Of a DNA stretch of 64,000 bases, positions 10,103 through 18,610 are shown piece after piece. The position numbers were made by a program, and so were the translations under genes. The notes beneath the pieces were generated by a model. It was not told where the DNA came from and did not search any database. It was given only the letters and a program-made list of their open reading frames with translations. The first letter of the stretch is position 1. Each line of letters begins with the position of its first letter. Source of the stretch: Burkholderia sp. S171 (GTDB lineage Bacteria; Pseudomonadota; Gammaproteobacteria; Burkholderiales; Burkholderiaceae); the NCBI RefSeq assembly GCF_009766085.1, contig NZ_LMUF01000048.1, positions 1 through 64,000 of the forward strand, in the 5' to 3' direction.

Positions 10103-10549
10103 ATGACTACCGGAACCGTCCGTCTTCATCGCGTCTTGCGCGCTCCCCCCGAACGGATCTATCGAGCCTTCCTCGAACCCGATGCAATGGCGAAGTGGCT
10201 CCCTCCCTACGGGTTCACGTGTCAGGTCCACCACATGGATGCCCGTGTTGGTGGCACACACAAGATGTCCTTCCGTAACTTCAGTACCGGCCACAGCCAA
10301 TCGTTCGGTGGCGAGTACGTCGAACTGGTGCCGTTCGAGAAGATCCGCTACTCGGACCGATTCGATAACCCGAACCTGCCCGGCCAGATGGACGTCACCA
10401 TTTCATTGCGGCAGGTGTCCTGTGGAACCGAGCTCACCGTCGTGCAGGAAGGCATACCCGAGGTCATTCCTGTCGAGATGTGCTACCTCGGCTGGCAGGA
10501 GTCGCTGGTTCAGTTGGGCAAGCTGGTCGAGATTGAAATTCCCGACTGA
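10103..10549 (+). CDS. SRPBCC / AHSA1-domain protein
   Basis: 148-residue single-domain START-like protein with the helix-grip fold. The family signature appears as VLRAPPERIYRAFLEPDAMAKWLPP near the N terminus, then GGTHKMSF and GGEYVELVPFEKIRYSDRF, and the C-terminal helix GWQESLVQLGKLVE. Members bind small hydrophobic ligands or act with ArsR-type regulators, but no regulator is adjacent here. AAGG 9 bases before the ATG can serve as ribosome site. The gene is isolated between the AraC gene and a convergent cupin gene. Function is unassigned. Confidence 0.85.
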   Translation: MTTGTVRLHRVLRAPPERIYRAFLEPDAMAKWLPPYGFTCQVHHMDARVGGTHKMSFRNFSTGHSQSFGGEYVELVPFEKIRYSDRFDNPNLPGQMDVTISLRQVSCGTELTVVQEGIPEVIPVEMCYLGWQESLVQLGKLVEIEIPD

Positions 10550-10666
10550 CTACGCCGGCATGGACGTGCACGCTGTTGTTCGCGGCTGTCCGCCGTCCGC
10601 TTTGTGCTGAGGAGCAACTGAACAGCGAAGATTCCTCATGCAGTGAGGCGTGAGCGCACTGCGGGC

Positions 10667-11170
10667 CTAGGGTTCGTCCTCCCAGTAATCGAGGGAGTTA
10701 GCTTTTCGCTGAATAACGCGCAGGGGTACTTCCTTCTTGCCGCGAACGATCGCCTGGTACTTCCCTGAGTCCGGGTATTCGACGACCTCGGGGTCGTGCC
10801 GTGTGCCGATCGAAAGGTATTTGAGCGACGCTTCCGATGAGTTAATGATCTGATGCGGATACTCCGGGCCCGGCGGAATGAAAATGACATCGCCGGCTTT
10901 GATTGGAATCAGTTCATCCGCAACACGAAGCGTTCCATTCCCTTCGAGGATGACGAACATTTCCTCTTGCGCATGGTGAAAGTGATACGGACATGAGCGT
11001 TTTCCCGCAGCGACAATATCAATCGATGCACCGAGGTGTTTCGCGGCGGTATCCGTTGCAAGCCGCGCGCTGAGCGTCTCGTATAGAGGCAAACGAACTT
11101 CGGCGGTTTTCTCAACGTCGTTAAAATTTCGTACGAGCTTTTTAGCAAGTTCATCGGCCTTGGCGCTCAT
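10667..11170 (-). CDS. Cupin-domain protein
   Basis: 167 residues with a single cupin barrel. Motif 1 is in PYHFHHAQEEMFVILEG, giving probable metal ligands His63, His65 and Glu70, and motif 2 has PHQIINSS with His106. The C-terminal region (EVVEYPDSGKY) is typical of small cupins related to sugar-binding or mannose-6-phosphate isomerase-like proteins. TAAGGAGA stands just before the ATG. Enzymatic versus binding role cannot be decided. It is convergent with the SRPBCC gene and follows the DUF1697 gene on the same strand after a 160-base gap. Confidence 0.85.
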   Translation of the reverse strand: MSAKADELAKKLVRNFNDVEKTAEVRLPLYETLSARLATDTAAKHLGASIDIVAAGKRSCPYHFHHAQEEMFVILEGNGTLRVADELIPIKAGDVIFIPPGPEYPHQIINSSEASLKYLSIGTRHDPEVVEYPDSGKYQAIVRGKKEVPLRVIQRKANSLDYWEDEP

Positions 11171-11330
11171 GCACTCTCCTTATCGACGATGATCGTATTA
11201 GTTCGGATACCAAATCAAGCGTTATTGTTGGGCTGGTGCTGTGTCAAGACGCTGCTGTGCTGTCCGGCAATGCATCTGGCGTGTCGTTCATGATTTTCGA
11301 TCCTGTTTTTTTGCCTTCGCCTGACGCTGA

Positions 11331-11840
11331 TTACGCTGCCGTCCACTCGGTGAGCTTGGCCACGGTATTCATGTTGCGAGCGGTCCCCGTTCCGGCGGCC
11401 GGGATTTTCAGTTTTGAACGCGCTATTCCGTCCTCGTAGTGCACGTAAATCTCACGCGTCCCGAGTGCTATTTCTTCGGTTTGCTGGCCGGTTACACTAT
11501 CCAGCGCATCAGCGGGAGGCGGTGCATCGAGAAATATTGCGACGGTTTGATTCTGCGCCGCTGAACCGAAGGGATTGTTGGCAAGAACCGCCGCCAACTC
11601 AGCGCCTGTCCGGATCAGAGCCCCTACCGGTTTTCCCGCATAGGTCTCAAGGCAACGCTCCAGTTTCGCTTTCACGGCTGCTTCCGAAAGCTTGCTTTCG
11701 AACACAACATTGCCGCTGGCGATATACGTGCGCACGTTGGAAAAACCGACGGAGACGCACATCGCGCGAAGTTCGGACATGGGGAGCTTGCCGGTGCCGC
11801 CAACATTCACGGCCTGCAAGAGAGCGGCGTAAGTAGTCAT
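11331..11840 (-). CDS. DUF1697 family protein
   Basis: 169-residue cytoplasmic protein matching DUF1697 throughout: the opening LLQAVNVGGTGKLPMSELR, the middle VRTYIASGNVVFES, and the end ARSKLKIPAAGTGTARNMNT, which is the family's most conserved part (normally a R-x-TTRNW-type ending). Molecular role unknown. It is a single gene with no operon partner evident; the MFS gene upstream ends 94 bases away on the same strand. Confidence 0.9.
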   Translation of the reverse strand: MTTYAALLQAVNVGGTGKLPMSELRAMCVSVGFSNVRTYIASGNVVFESKLSEAAVKAKLERCLETYAGKPVGALIRTGAELAAVLANNPFGSAAQNQTVAIFLDAPPPADALDSVTGQQTEEIALGTREIYVHYEDGIARSKLKIPAAGTGTARNMNTVAKLTEWTAA

Positions 11841-11934
11841 CCGGGTATTCTATTGCGATTTTTGTCTGCATGGCTACTTGCCATCGGTCGATTAAACCGG
11901 ATCTCGCGTAGCGGCGTTGGTCGACTTCTCCCGC

Positions 11935-13125
11935 TCACGATGCCGTTTGCCGTTCGCCAGACGTGCCCACACGGATGCAAAACAGGCCCGCAGCGGCCAG
12001 TGCTGCCGCAGCCGTCACCAACGACCCTGAGAACGAATGGTGCGGTGCGTACATCGCATTGGCGACAAGCGGTCCCACGATCTGTCCGATGCCAAAGCAT
12101 GCGGTCATCACGGCGAGAATGCTGACGCGCATCGTGTGTGCGACCCGACGGGCTGCGAGCATCGCAATAGTCGTGGTGCCCATGAATGTACCGCCTACGA
12201 TCAATGCGCTGCCGAGGTACCCGGCAGGGTTCGGCGCCACCACTGGCAAGATCACGCCGATCGCTTGCAGTGCGAGGTTCAGGAACAACGCGCGTCGTGT
12301 ACCAAGGCGCATATGGAGTGCGTGCCAGATGAAGCACGACGGAGCCGCGCCCAGGCCAAAGAGCGCCCAGACCTGGATGGGATCGATTGAACCAATTGCG
12401 TTCCTGACGAAGAAGGGCAGATAGGTCGCGGTGATGATGTAGCCGAAGCCCGCCAGTCCGTAGAGCGCGATCAGCCGTCCTGCACCGAGCGCAGGGAAGG
12501 ACTCGTGTCCGTGCAAGGTTGCACGCTGACCGGGGGAGTCAACCAGGCGTGCATCGAGAGCGAGACTCGGCAGCGCAATTGCACCGAGGATCAACGCGCC
12601 TGCTGCCAAGACCCACCAGAGCCCGGCACTATGCAAGTCGAACGCACGTCCCGCGATCAGCATCTCCGACGACAGCACAATGCCCAAGCCCACCCCCGCA
12701 TACAGCATGGGCGCGCCGCTCGTGTGGCCACGATGTTGCAGCAGCCAGAGCGAAGCCGCCACCATGGTGACCGCGCTGACGGCGCCTGTGATGCCACGCA
12801 TGGCAATAATCAGCCACGGCGCATTCAATGCGGCGGTCACCCCGAGACATACCACGATGCCCGCGAGCGCCAGCATGCACAGCCTGCGCGAGTGTCGCGG
12901 ATGCACGGCGGCAGTCAGCAGAGCCCCAGCCAGATAACCCGCATAGTTGGCCGAAGCGGCGAGCGTGCCCTGGTGCACGGTCAGCACGGCATCACTGACC
13001 ATGACCGGGTAGATGCCGGTGAACGCAAAGCGTCCGAACCCCATTCCCACCGCCATGACAAGAGCGGCGATCAGTGCCGCGGTGCCTTGACGTGCTGTCA
13101 ACGAAGCGTGCCGAATCGTGCTCAT
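11935..13125 (-). CDS. MFS transporter, YbfB/YjiJ family
   Basis: About 396 residues with twelve predicted helices. The first helix region MGFGRFAFTGIYPVM is the signature of the YbfB/YjiJ branch of the major facilitator superfamily, followed by ASANYAGYLAGALL. Role is presumed export of a small metabolite or drug. ATG 13125 is chosen: it has AGGAGA upstream and overlaps the stop of the LysR gene by four bases (ATGA), so the two are translationally coupled. Regulation by that LysR protein is therefore likely. Confidence 0.88.
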   Translation of the reverse strand: MSTIRHASLTARQGTAALIAALVMAVGMGFGRFAFTGIYPVMVSDAVLTVHQGTLAASANYAGYLAGALLTAAVHPRHSRRLCMLALAGIVVCLGVTAALNAPWLIIAMRGITGAVSAVTMVAASLWLLQHRGHTSGAPMLYAGVGLGIVLSSEMLIAGRAFDLHSAGLWWVLAAGALILGAIALPSLALDARLVDSPGQRATLHGHESFPALGAGRLIALYGLAGFGYIITATYLPFFVRNAIGSIDPIQVWALFGLGAAPSCFIWHALHMRLGTRRALFLNLALQAIGVILPVVAPNPAGYLGSALIVGGTFMGTTTIAMLAARRVAHTMRVSILAVMTACFGIGQIVGPLVANAMYAPHHSFSGSLVTAAAALAAAGLFCIRVGTSGERQTAS

Positions 13126-14030
13126 GATGATCTCCTCTTTGCTGCGAGTTGCTTCGACACGAATGGCGTGAGCGCTTCGCGCAGCGCGTTGAATGCCGCC
13201 GTCTCGTATCCGTTTCGATGGATGAGCCACGTATCCACCTTTGCCACGACATGAATGCGGAACGCCGGTGGTTCGCGCAACAGATCAAGCACGCTGCGCG
13301 GCACGAGGGATACGCAGCCGCCCGCCGCAACACACGCAAGCATGCTGTGGTACGACCCGACCTCCTGGATGTCGAGTAGTGAGCTATCCTGACCGAACCA
13401 TTCCTCGGCAAGCACGCGATAACTGCAGCCCTGTGCGAACGCGGCAAGCGAACGCACGGCGATATCCGCACCCTTGCGGACGGCGGCGTGTCCGGGCGGC
13501 AGCACGAGCAGGATTTCCTCGCGAAAGACCGGCTCGCCGTGGAGCCCGGCTGCTTCAAGATCCACCACCGACGCCATCTCGCCGCATGGCGGCAACGCCG
13601 CAAACGCGCAATCGAGCAGGCCGCTGCGAACCTGTTCGATCAATTGTCGCGAGGGGGCTGTCGAAATCCTGAGCTGGACGTCGGGGTACTGCACGTGAAG
13701 GGCTGAAAGCGGTCCCGGAAGACGAGCCGCGGCCGTGCTTTCCATGCTGCCAATTCTCAGCGTGCCCGAGGGCGCTTGCGGGCTCAGCGCTTGTCGCGCT
13801 TCGTCAGCCAGCGCGAGCATGCGGTTGGCGTAACCGAGAAAACGGTCGCCTTCCGTGCTTAACGTAAGACGATTACCGTCGCGCCGAAACAGTGCCACGC
13901 CCAGTTCCTCCTCGAGCTGCTGGATGCGCGTGGTCACGTTCGACTGCACGCGGCCGAGCCGCTTGGCCGCCCGGGTCACGCTGAGTTCGGCAGCGACGAC
14001 GCGAAAAATCTCTAGACTGGTGTGGTCCAT
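13122..14030 (-). CDS. LysR-type transcriptional regulator
   Basis: 302 residues. The N-terminal winged helix-turn-helix (FRVVAAELSVTRAAKRLGRVQSNVTTRIQQLEE) is followed by a two-lobed effector domain beginning SGTLRIGSMESTAA. First gene of a two-gene operon with the YbfB-type MFS transporter, overlapping by four bases. It is divergent from an MdtG-like exporter at 14179, with a 150-base control region containing clear dyads at 14035-14080. It probably governs both transporters; the inducer is unknown. Confidence 0.92.
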   Translation of the reverse strand: MDHTSLEIFRVVAAELSVTRAAKRLGRVQSNVTTRIQQLEEELGVALFRRDGNRLTLSTEGDRFLGYANRMLALADEARQALSPQAPSGTLRIGSMESTAAARLPGPLSALHVQYPDVQLRISTAPSRQLIEQVRSGLLDCAFAALPPCGEMASVVDLEAAGLHGEPVFREEILLVLPPGHAAVRKGADIAVRSLAAFAQGCSYRVLAEEWFGQDSSLLDIQEVGSYHSMLACVAAGGCVSLVPRSVLDLLREPPAFRIHVVAKVDTWLIHRNGYETAAFNALREALTPFVSKQLAAKRRSS

Positions 14031-14034
14031 AAAA

Positions 14035-14080
14035 ATCTCAATTAGAGAACGATGTAAACATCATATTCCCAAATTGAGAT
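14035..14080. promoter_or_regulatory. LysR-type operator region with nested dyads
   Basis: ATCTCAATT (14035-14043) and its exact complement AATTGAGAT (14072-14080) frame an inner perfect dyad GATGT-AA-ACATC (14051-14062). The left arm itself sits in a T-N11-A type element (TCTCAATTAGAGA). The position, immediately before the LysR start and facing the divergent exporter, fits a regulator binding and activation site pair. Confidence 0.6.
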
Positions 14081-14178
14081 AATATGCAAGCAGTCTACTT
14101 CTTTGGCGATGGTGACCCGGATCGACGCCCATGCGCCCGGCCATCGCTCAACGCCTGATAGAACGATTCGAGGCTTTC

Positions 14179-15438
14179 ATGACTCCGCAAGCAAGCAGTT
14201 CCCTGATGCCGCCGGACGGCCCTGTGCAAAGGCTGAGCTATGCCGAACGCAACGCGCCGTACTGGCGGCGCAACCTTTTTGTCTGCGTATTCGGGTCGTT
14301 TACAACGCTGCTCAGTCTCAGCATGTTGCTGCCGTTTCTGCCTCTGTATGTGCAGCAGTTGGGCGTGAGTTCTCCGGCGGCGGTCGTGCAGTGGTCGGGC
14401 GTCGCATTCGGTGCAACGTTCTTCGGCACCGCGATTACCGCGCCACTTTGGGGACGCCTCGCGGACCGTTATGGCCGCAAGCCCATGCTGATCCGTGCGG
14501 CGGTCGGCATGGCCATCGTGATGTCGTTGATCGGGCTCGCGCATAACCTGACCGAGCTGGTCGTACTGCGGCTGATCGCGGGGTTGATCGGCGGTTATGC
14601 GTCCGCGTCGATCGTCATGGTCGGCACGCAGGCGCCACGCGAGCGTGCAGGGTGGGCGTTAGGCGTGCTGTCGACGGGTGCGCTCGCGGGCAATCTCGTG
14701 GGACCGCTGGTCGGCGGTTTCCTGCCAACATACGTCGGTATCCGCGGCACATTCTTCGTAGGCGGCGCGATCATCGCCGTGGCTGCGCTGCTGACAATTC
14801 TGGTTGTGCGTGAAGACTTTGATCGCGCGACCGATGTGAAAAAGCGGAGTGATGCCGGCGCGGCTTTGCCTCCCACAATCAATCGCACGGTGATCGTCGC
14901 GCTGCTGGTGACGGCAATGATGGTGCTGCTCGCCAACATGTCGATCGAGCCGATCATCACCGTTTATATCGGGCAACTCGGCGTGCCGGGAGACCATGTC
15001 GCGCGCATGGCCGGGATCGTGATGGCGGCGTCGGCATTCGGCAGCATGTTGACAGCTGCACGTTTTGGCGCGCTAGCAGATCGCATCGGCAGCGCGAAGG
15101 TCATCATCGGGTGTCTGGTGGCGACAAGCGTGGTACTGGTGCCGCAGGCGTTTGTTCATCAATGGTGGCAGTTGGCCATTCTTCGCGGTTTGATGGGCAT
15201 GACGCTCGCGGGGCTGCTTCCATCGATTGCGAAGGAGATCCGGCACGCGGTCTCAGACCACAATTCCGGCAAGACACTGGGCTATCTGCAGTCGGCGCAG
15301 TTCAGCGGGCAGGTGATAGGCCCGTTGATCGGCGGGCAAATCGGCGCGCACGTCGGCTTGCGTGCGGTGTTCTTCGTGACGGCGTCCTTGTTGCTCGTCT
15401 GTGCTGGATTGAATCGATGGGCGAGGACCAGGACGTGA
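14179..15438 (+). CDS. MFS multidrug efflux transporter, MdtG-like
   Basis: About 419 residues, twelve helices. Close in pattern to E. coli MdtG: MLLPFLPLYVQQLGV in helix 1, the motif A loop GRLADRYGRKPML, the helix-4/5 segment GWALGVLSTGALAGNLVGP (antiporter motif C), and the end GLRAVFFVTASLLLV. ATG 14179 has AGG about 5 bases upstream and is preferred to the in-frame ATG at 14131, which lacks a ribosome site. It is divergent from the LysR gene. Substrates are probably lipophilic drugs, by family only. Confidence 0.85.
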   Translation: MTPQASSSLMPPDGPVQRLSYAERNAPYWRRNLFVCVFGSFTTLLSLSMLLPFLPLYVQQLGVSSPAAVVQWSGVAFGATFFGTAITAPLWGRLADRYGRKPMLIRAAVGMAIVMSLIGLAHNLTELVVLRLIAGLIGGYASASIVMVGTQAPRERAGWALGVLSTGALAGNLVGPLVGGFLPTYVGIRGTFFVGGAIIAVAALLTILVVREDFDRATDVKKRSDAGAALPPTINRTVIVALLVTAMMVLLANMSIEPIITVYIGQLGVPGDHVARMAGIVMAASAFGSMLTAARFGALADRIGSAKVIIGCLVATSVVLVPQAFVHQWWQLAILRGLMGMTLAGLLPSIAKEIRHAVSDHNSGKTLGYLQSAQFSGQVIGPLIGGQIGAHVGLRAVFFVTASLLLVCAGLNRWARTRT

Positions 15439-15700
15439 GGTGTGACACGGGCAAGGCGCTGCTCGCGTTCGTCGCGCTGTTCTACCTGTTGCTGCTCGCG
15501 TCGGGCCTCGTGCTGTGGTGGCCGCGCTCCGGGCGTCCGCACTGGCGTGTTGAGCTGCGGAAGGGGACATCCCGCGCGCTGTACGATCTGCATCGCGTTG
15601 GTGGCGCGACGATCGGCCCGTTATTGCGATGTCGGTGGCGACCGGCGCCTATACAAGGCGGTTTTGTCATCCGCGAGTGGCCGCTTTCACCAAAAATTCG
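15417..15700 (+). pseudogene. Remnant of a PepSY-associated membrane protein
   Basis: Overlapping the end of the MFS gene in another frame is a fragment reading LLLLASGLVLWWPRSG, then RALYDLHRVGGA, the central signature of PepSY_TM proteins (iron-uptake-associated membrane proteins). The expected next helix end (AMSVATGAY) appears one frame away, at about 15625-15660, so the gene carries a frameshift. Both the N-terminal third and the C-terminal half are missing. It is a decayed internal piece rather than a working gene. Confidence 0.6.
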
Positions 15701-15835
15701 AGTAACGTCTCATGGCCGGTTGATCGAACGACTCGCACTCGACGCCACTATTTTCCCGCCTTCGTCATTTTGGACTGACGATGGAGAAGACCACTTCCGT
15801 GCTCCCAACGTTTTTGATTGCGTTGCATCGGATCG

Positions 15836-16468
15836 TCAAGCTTGCTTCGCGGTTAAAAGCTTGATACCCAAACCGACGAAGACCAGGCCACTGCAACGCT
15901 TGAGCGCTTCAATCCAGCGGTTTGTACCAAGCCCGCTATGAATCCTGCGAACGCCGAACGAGTAAATGGTGTGCACCATCGCCACGATGCAAGCAACAGT
16001 CAGGTACATCACGATGAACTGCGCCGGCAGCGGCTGATCATGCACGATAAATTGCGGCATGAAAGCAGAAAGAAATATCAACGTCTTGGGATTGCTTCCC
16101 GAAACCATTAACGCTTCCCGAAAAATTTTCCGCTTGTCGAGAGAGTGCGCGGGCAGGGCGTTGTCGGATGCTGCTGCCTTGGGCTTCCGGCTTCTCAATT
16201 GCTTCACACCCAGGAGCATAAGATAAGCCGCTCCCAAGACCTTCATGGCGAGAAACAACGGCGGCATGGCTGCGAGGACCGCGCCCACCCCCAATGCCAC
16301 AAGCATCACCACGACTAACTGAGCCAACAGATTCCCGGCGATGGTCGCAGCCGTGCCACGGCTGCCGAATCGCACGGTATTGCGAATGACGAGCAGGACG
16401 TTGGGTCCGGGAGAAATCGTGGTGATCAGATACGCTGTCGCGAAGAGAAACCAAGTGTGAAAGGACAT
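15836..16468 (-). CDS. LysE/RhtB family amino acid or metabolite exporter
   Basis: About 210 residues and six hydrophobic segments, the usual size of the LysE/RhtB family. The family signature SPGPNVLLVIRNTVRFG lies near the N terminus, followed by AAYLMLLGVKQLR and the mid-protein GSNPKTLIFLSAFMPQF. ATG 16468 is the first ATG; the in-frame TTG at 16474 is less likely. It exports an unidentified amino acid or homoserine-like compound. A LysR regulator lies upstream on the same strand, separated by 151 bases. Confidence 0.88.
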   Translation of the reverse strand: MSFHTWFLFATAYLITTISPGPNVLLVIRNTVRFGSRGTAATIAGNLLAQLVVVMLVALGVGAVLAAMPPLFLAMKVLGAAYLMLLGVKQLRSRKPKAAASDNALPAHSLDKRKIFREALMVSGSNPKTLIFLSAFMPQFIVHDQPLPAQFIVMYLTVACIVAMVHTIYSFGVRRIHSGLGTNRWIEALKRCSGLVFVGLGIKLLTAKQA

Positions 16469-16619
16469 TCGCAAGCTCGCTGGATCGTGTCAGATTGGGG
16501 ACAACCGTAGACGAATGATGCCATCGATTAAAAGGTGGCATCAAGGGCGAACGGGACTTGAAAGGGGCATTGAACCGATGTGCGAGAACGCCACGCTCGA
16601 GACGCCGAGCACACTGAGC

Positions 16620-17552
16620 TTATTTCTCAATGCTTTCCCGCGTGATCATCGATTCGGACTGCAGCCAATCGCGAAACGCTGACAGACGCGGCAGTACCGC
16701 GCACTCAGGCCGATAGACCACGTAATACGCAAGCTGCGACGGACACGATGTGCGGCTGAATAGCCGCACGAGGCGTCCGGCCGCCAGGTCGTCGTGCACC
16801 ATGACACTCCGTCCAAGGGCAATGCCGTGTCCGTCAATTGCAGCTTGCACTACGGCCGCTGAGTTATTAATGCGAAGTCCGCGATTCGACGCGACGTCAT
16901 TAATACCCGCCGTATCGAGCCAGGTGCGCCAGGTTGGGAAACCGGAGCTGCTTTCCATTGAAAGGTCGTGGATCAGCGTGCGTCCCTTGAGTCCGGACAG
17001 CGTCCGAAGTCCACCATTCTTTCGCCGGAACTCGGGTGAGCAGACGGGATAGATTTCTTCATCAAACAGTTTCTCGGCGGTGAGCCCCGGCCACGAACCC
17101 GCCCCATATCGAACGCCAACATCTATACCGTGAGCCGTGAAATCTAGCAACTTGAGGCTTGTGTCAAGGCGCAGGTCGGTCTCTGGATGAGCCTGCTGGA
17201 AGCGATCGATCCGCGGAAGTAGCCACTTTGCGGCGAACGCGGGGCTCGTTGTCACGGTCAGCACACCGTTCGTCGACGCTTCCTGCAGGCGTGCTAGCCC
17301 GAGGGTCAGCCGGTCAAAGCCGGCGCGGATATCCGGTAGTGCGCGTTGCGCGATATCGGTCGGGACGAGCCGGATAACGCCGCTGGCGCTGCGGTGAAAG
17401 AGGGGAACCCCCAGCCACTCTTCGAGACCACGGACCAGTTGCCCCACAGCGGCCGACGTGACGTGCAGCTCCGTTGCCGCAGCCGAGAAGCTCTGATGCC
17501 GCGCGCTCGCTTCGAATGCCCGAAGCGCGTTCAGGTGAACAGGATATTTCAT
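16620..17552 (-). CDS. LysR-type regulator, GcvA-like
   Basis: About 310 residues. The N-terminal helix-turn-helix reads LRAFEASARHQSFSAAATEL with HVTSAAVGQLVRGLEE, the pattern of the GcvA branch. The effector domain carries LTVTTSPAFAAKWLLPRIDRF and DIGVRY-like GIDVGVRYGAG, also typical of that branch. ATG 17552 is preferred to the TTG at 17561. It is divergent from the short-chain dehydrogenase at 17728 with 175 bases between, which it probably regulates. Confidence 0.9.
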   Translation of the reverse strand: MKYPVHLNALRAFEASARHQSFSAAATELHVTSAAVGQLVRGLEEWLGVPLFHRSASGVIRLVPTDIAQRALPDIRAGFDRLTLGLARLQEASTNGVLTVTTSPAFAAKWLLPRIDRFQQAHPETDLRLDTSLKLLDFTAHGIDVGVRYGAGSWPGLTAEKLFDEEIYPVCSPEFRRKNGGLRTLSGLKGRTLIHDLSMESSSGFPTWRTWLDTAGINDVASNRGLRINNSAAVVQAAIDGHGIALGRSVMVHDDLAAGRLVRLFSRTSCPSQLAYYVVYRPECAVLPRLSAFRDWLQSESMITRESIEK

Positions 17553-17727
17553 AGGGAACAAAGATTTTCTTTAACGTACGGAAAGATTAACTGATTTGTC
17601 GGGACGACGCGACGTTCCTACACTGGCTCTATGTGTTGAAGGGGTTCTAATTGCTGCAAAGGAATGCCTGAAACGCCCGGCGCGAGCAAATTCGCGGAAA
17701 GAATCATTGAAAAAACAGGTGACGGTT

Positions 17728-18501
17728 ATGAATAGTTTTTATTTAAAGGTCGCCATTGTGACCGGTGGTGGTTCGGGCATTGGTAAAGAAGTGGCGAAGC
17801 GGCTTGTTGCTGAGGGCGCATCGGTCGTCATTGGCGGGCGTGACACGTTAAAGCTTGAGCAGGCAGCGAAGGACATCGACCCGAGCGGCGCGAAGGTGCG
17901 TTACCACGCCGGAGACATCGCTCTGCCTGCAACGGCTGCCGCGTTGGTCGATCTGGCGACGCAGGCGTTCGGTGGTGTCGATATCCTGATCAATAACGCA
18001 GGCGTGTTTCGCCCCAAGGCGTTTCTGGAAGTCGATGAGAAGGAGTACGACTGGTTCATCGACACCATCCTGAAGGGCAAATTCTTCATGGCCCAGGCTG
18101 CGGCGCGTGCGATGAAGCTGCGGGGTGGCGGCGCGATTGTGCAGACAGGCTCGCTATGGGCACTTCAGGCGATTGGCGCGACGCCGTCAGCCGCATACTC
18201 CGCTGCGAACGCGGGCGTGCATGCGCTGACCCGCAATCTCGCGATCGAACTCGCCCCGTTGAATATCCGGATCAATACGGTTGCGCCTGCGGTGGTTGAA
18301 ACGCCGGTCTACAACACGTTCATGACCGACGACCAAGTGAAGGAAACGCTGCCGTCGTTCAACGCTTTTCATCCGCTCGGCCGCAACGGTCAGCCTGCCG
18401 ATGTTGCGTCGGCCATGCTCTTTCTTGCATCCGCCGAGGCCTCGTGGATTACCGGCACGGTGCTGCCAGTCGATGGCGGCGTGACGGCTGGCCGAATCTG
18501 A
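17728..18501 (+). CDS. Short-chain dehydrogenase/reductase with atypical active site
   Basis: 257 residues, classical SDR length. The cofactor loop TGGGSGIG is at 12-19, NNAG at 89-92, and the C-terminal SWITGTVLPVDGG is standard. Ser142 and Tyr157 of the catalytic set are present, but the lysine expected four residues after the Tyr is Asn161 (YSAAN, codon AAC at about 18208). That lysine normally lowers the tyrosine pKa and binds the nicotinamide ribose, so activity may be altered or lost. AGGTGA before ATG 17728 fixes the start; an open upstream extension to 17596 has none. Divergent from the GcvA-like regulator. Confidence 0.88.
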   Translation: MNSFYLKVAIVTGGGSGIGKEVAKRLVAEGASVVIGGRDTLKLEQAAKDIDPSGAKVRYHAGDIALPATAAALVDLATQAFGGVDILINNAGVFRPKAFLEVDEKEYDWFIDTILKGKFFMAQAAARAMKLRGGGAIVQTGSLWALQAIGATPSAAYSAANAGVHALTRNLAIELAPLNIRINTVAPAVVETPVYNTFMTDDQVKETLPSFNAFHPLGRNGQPADVASAMLFLASAEASWITGTVLPVDGGVTAGRI

Positions 18502-18610
18502 GGGGAGAGGCGAAGATCATGAAGGATTGGGATGGTTTGCCCATTTCCATTTTGTCCGCTTAATCGGTTATCGCTTGCGCCGGTGAACGGCACGAGCGAA
18601 AACCAATTCC

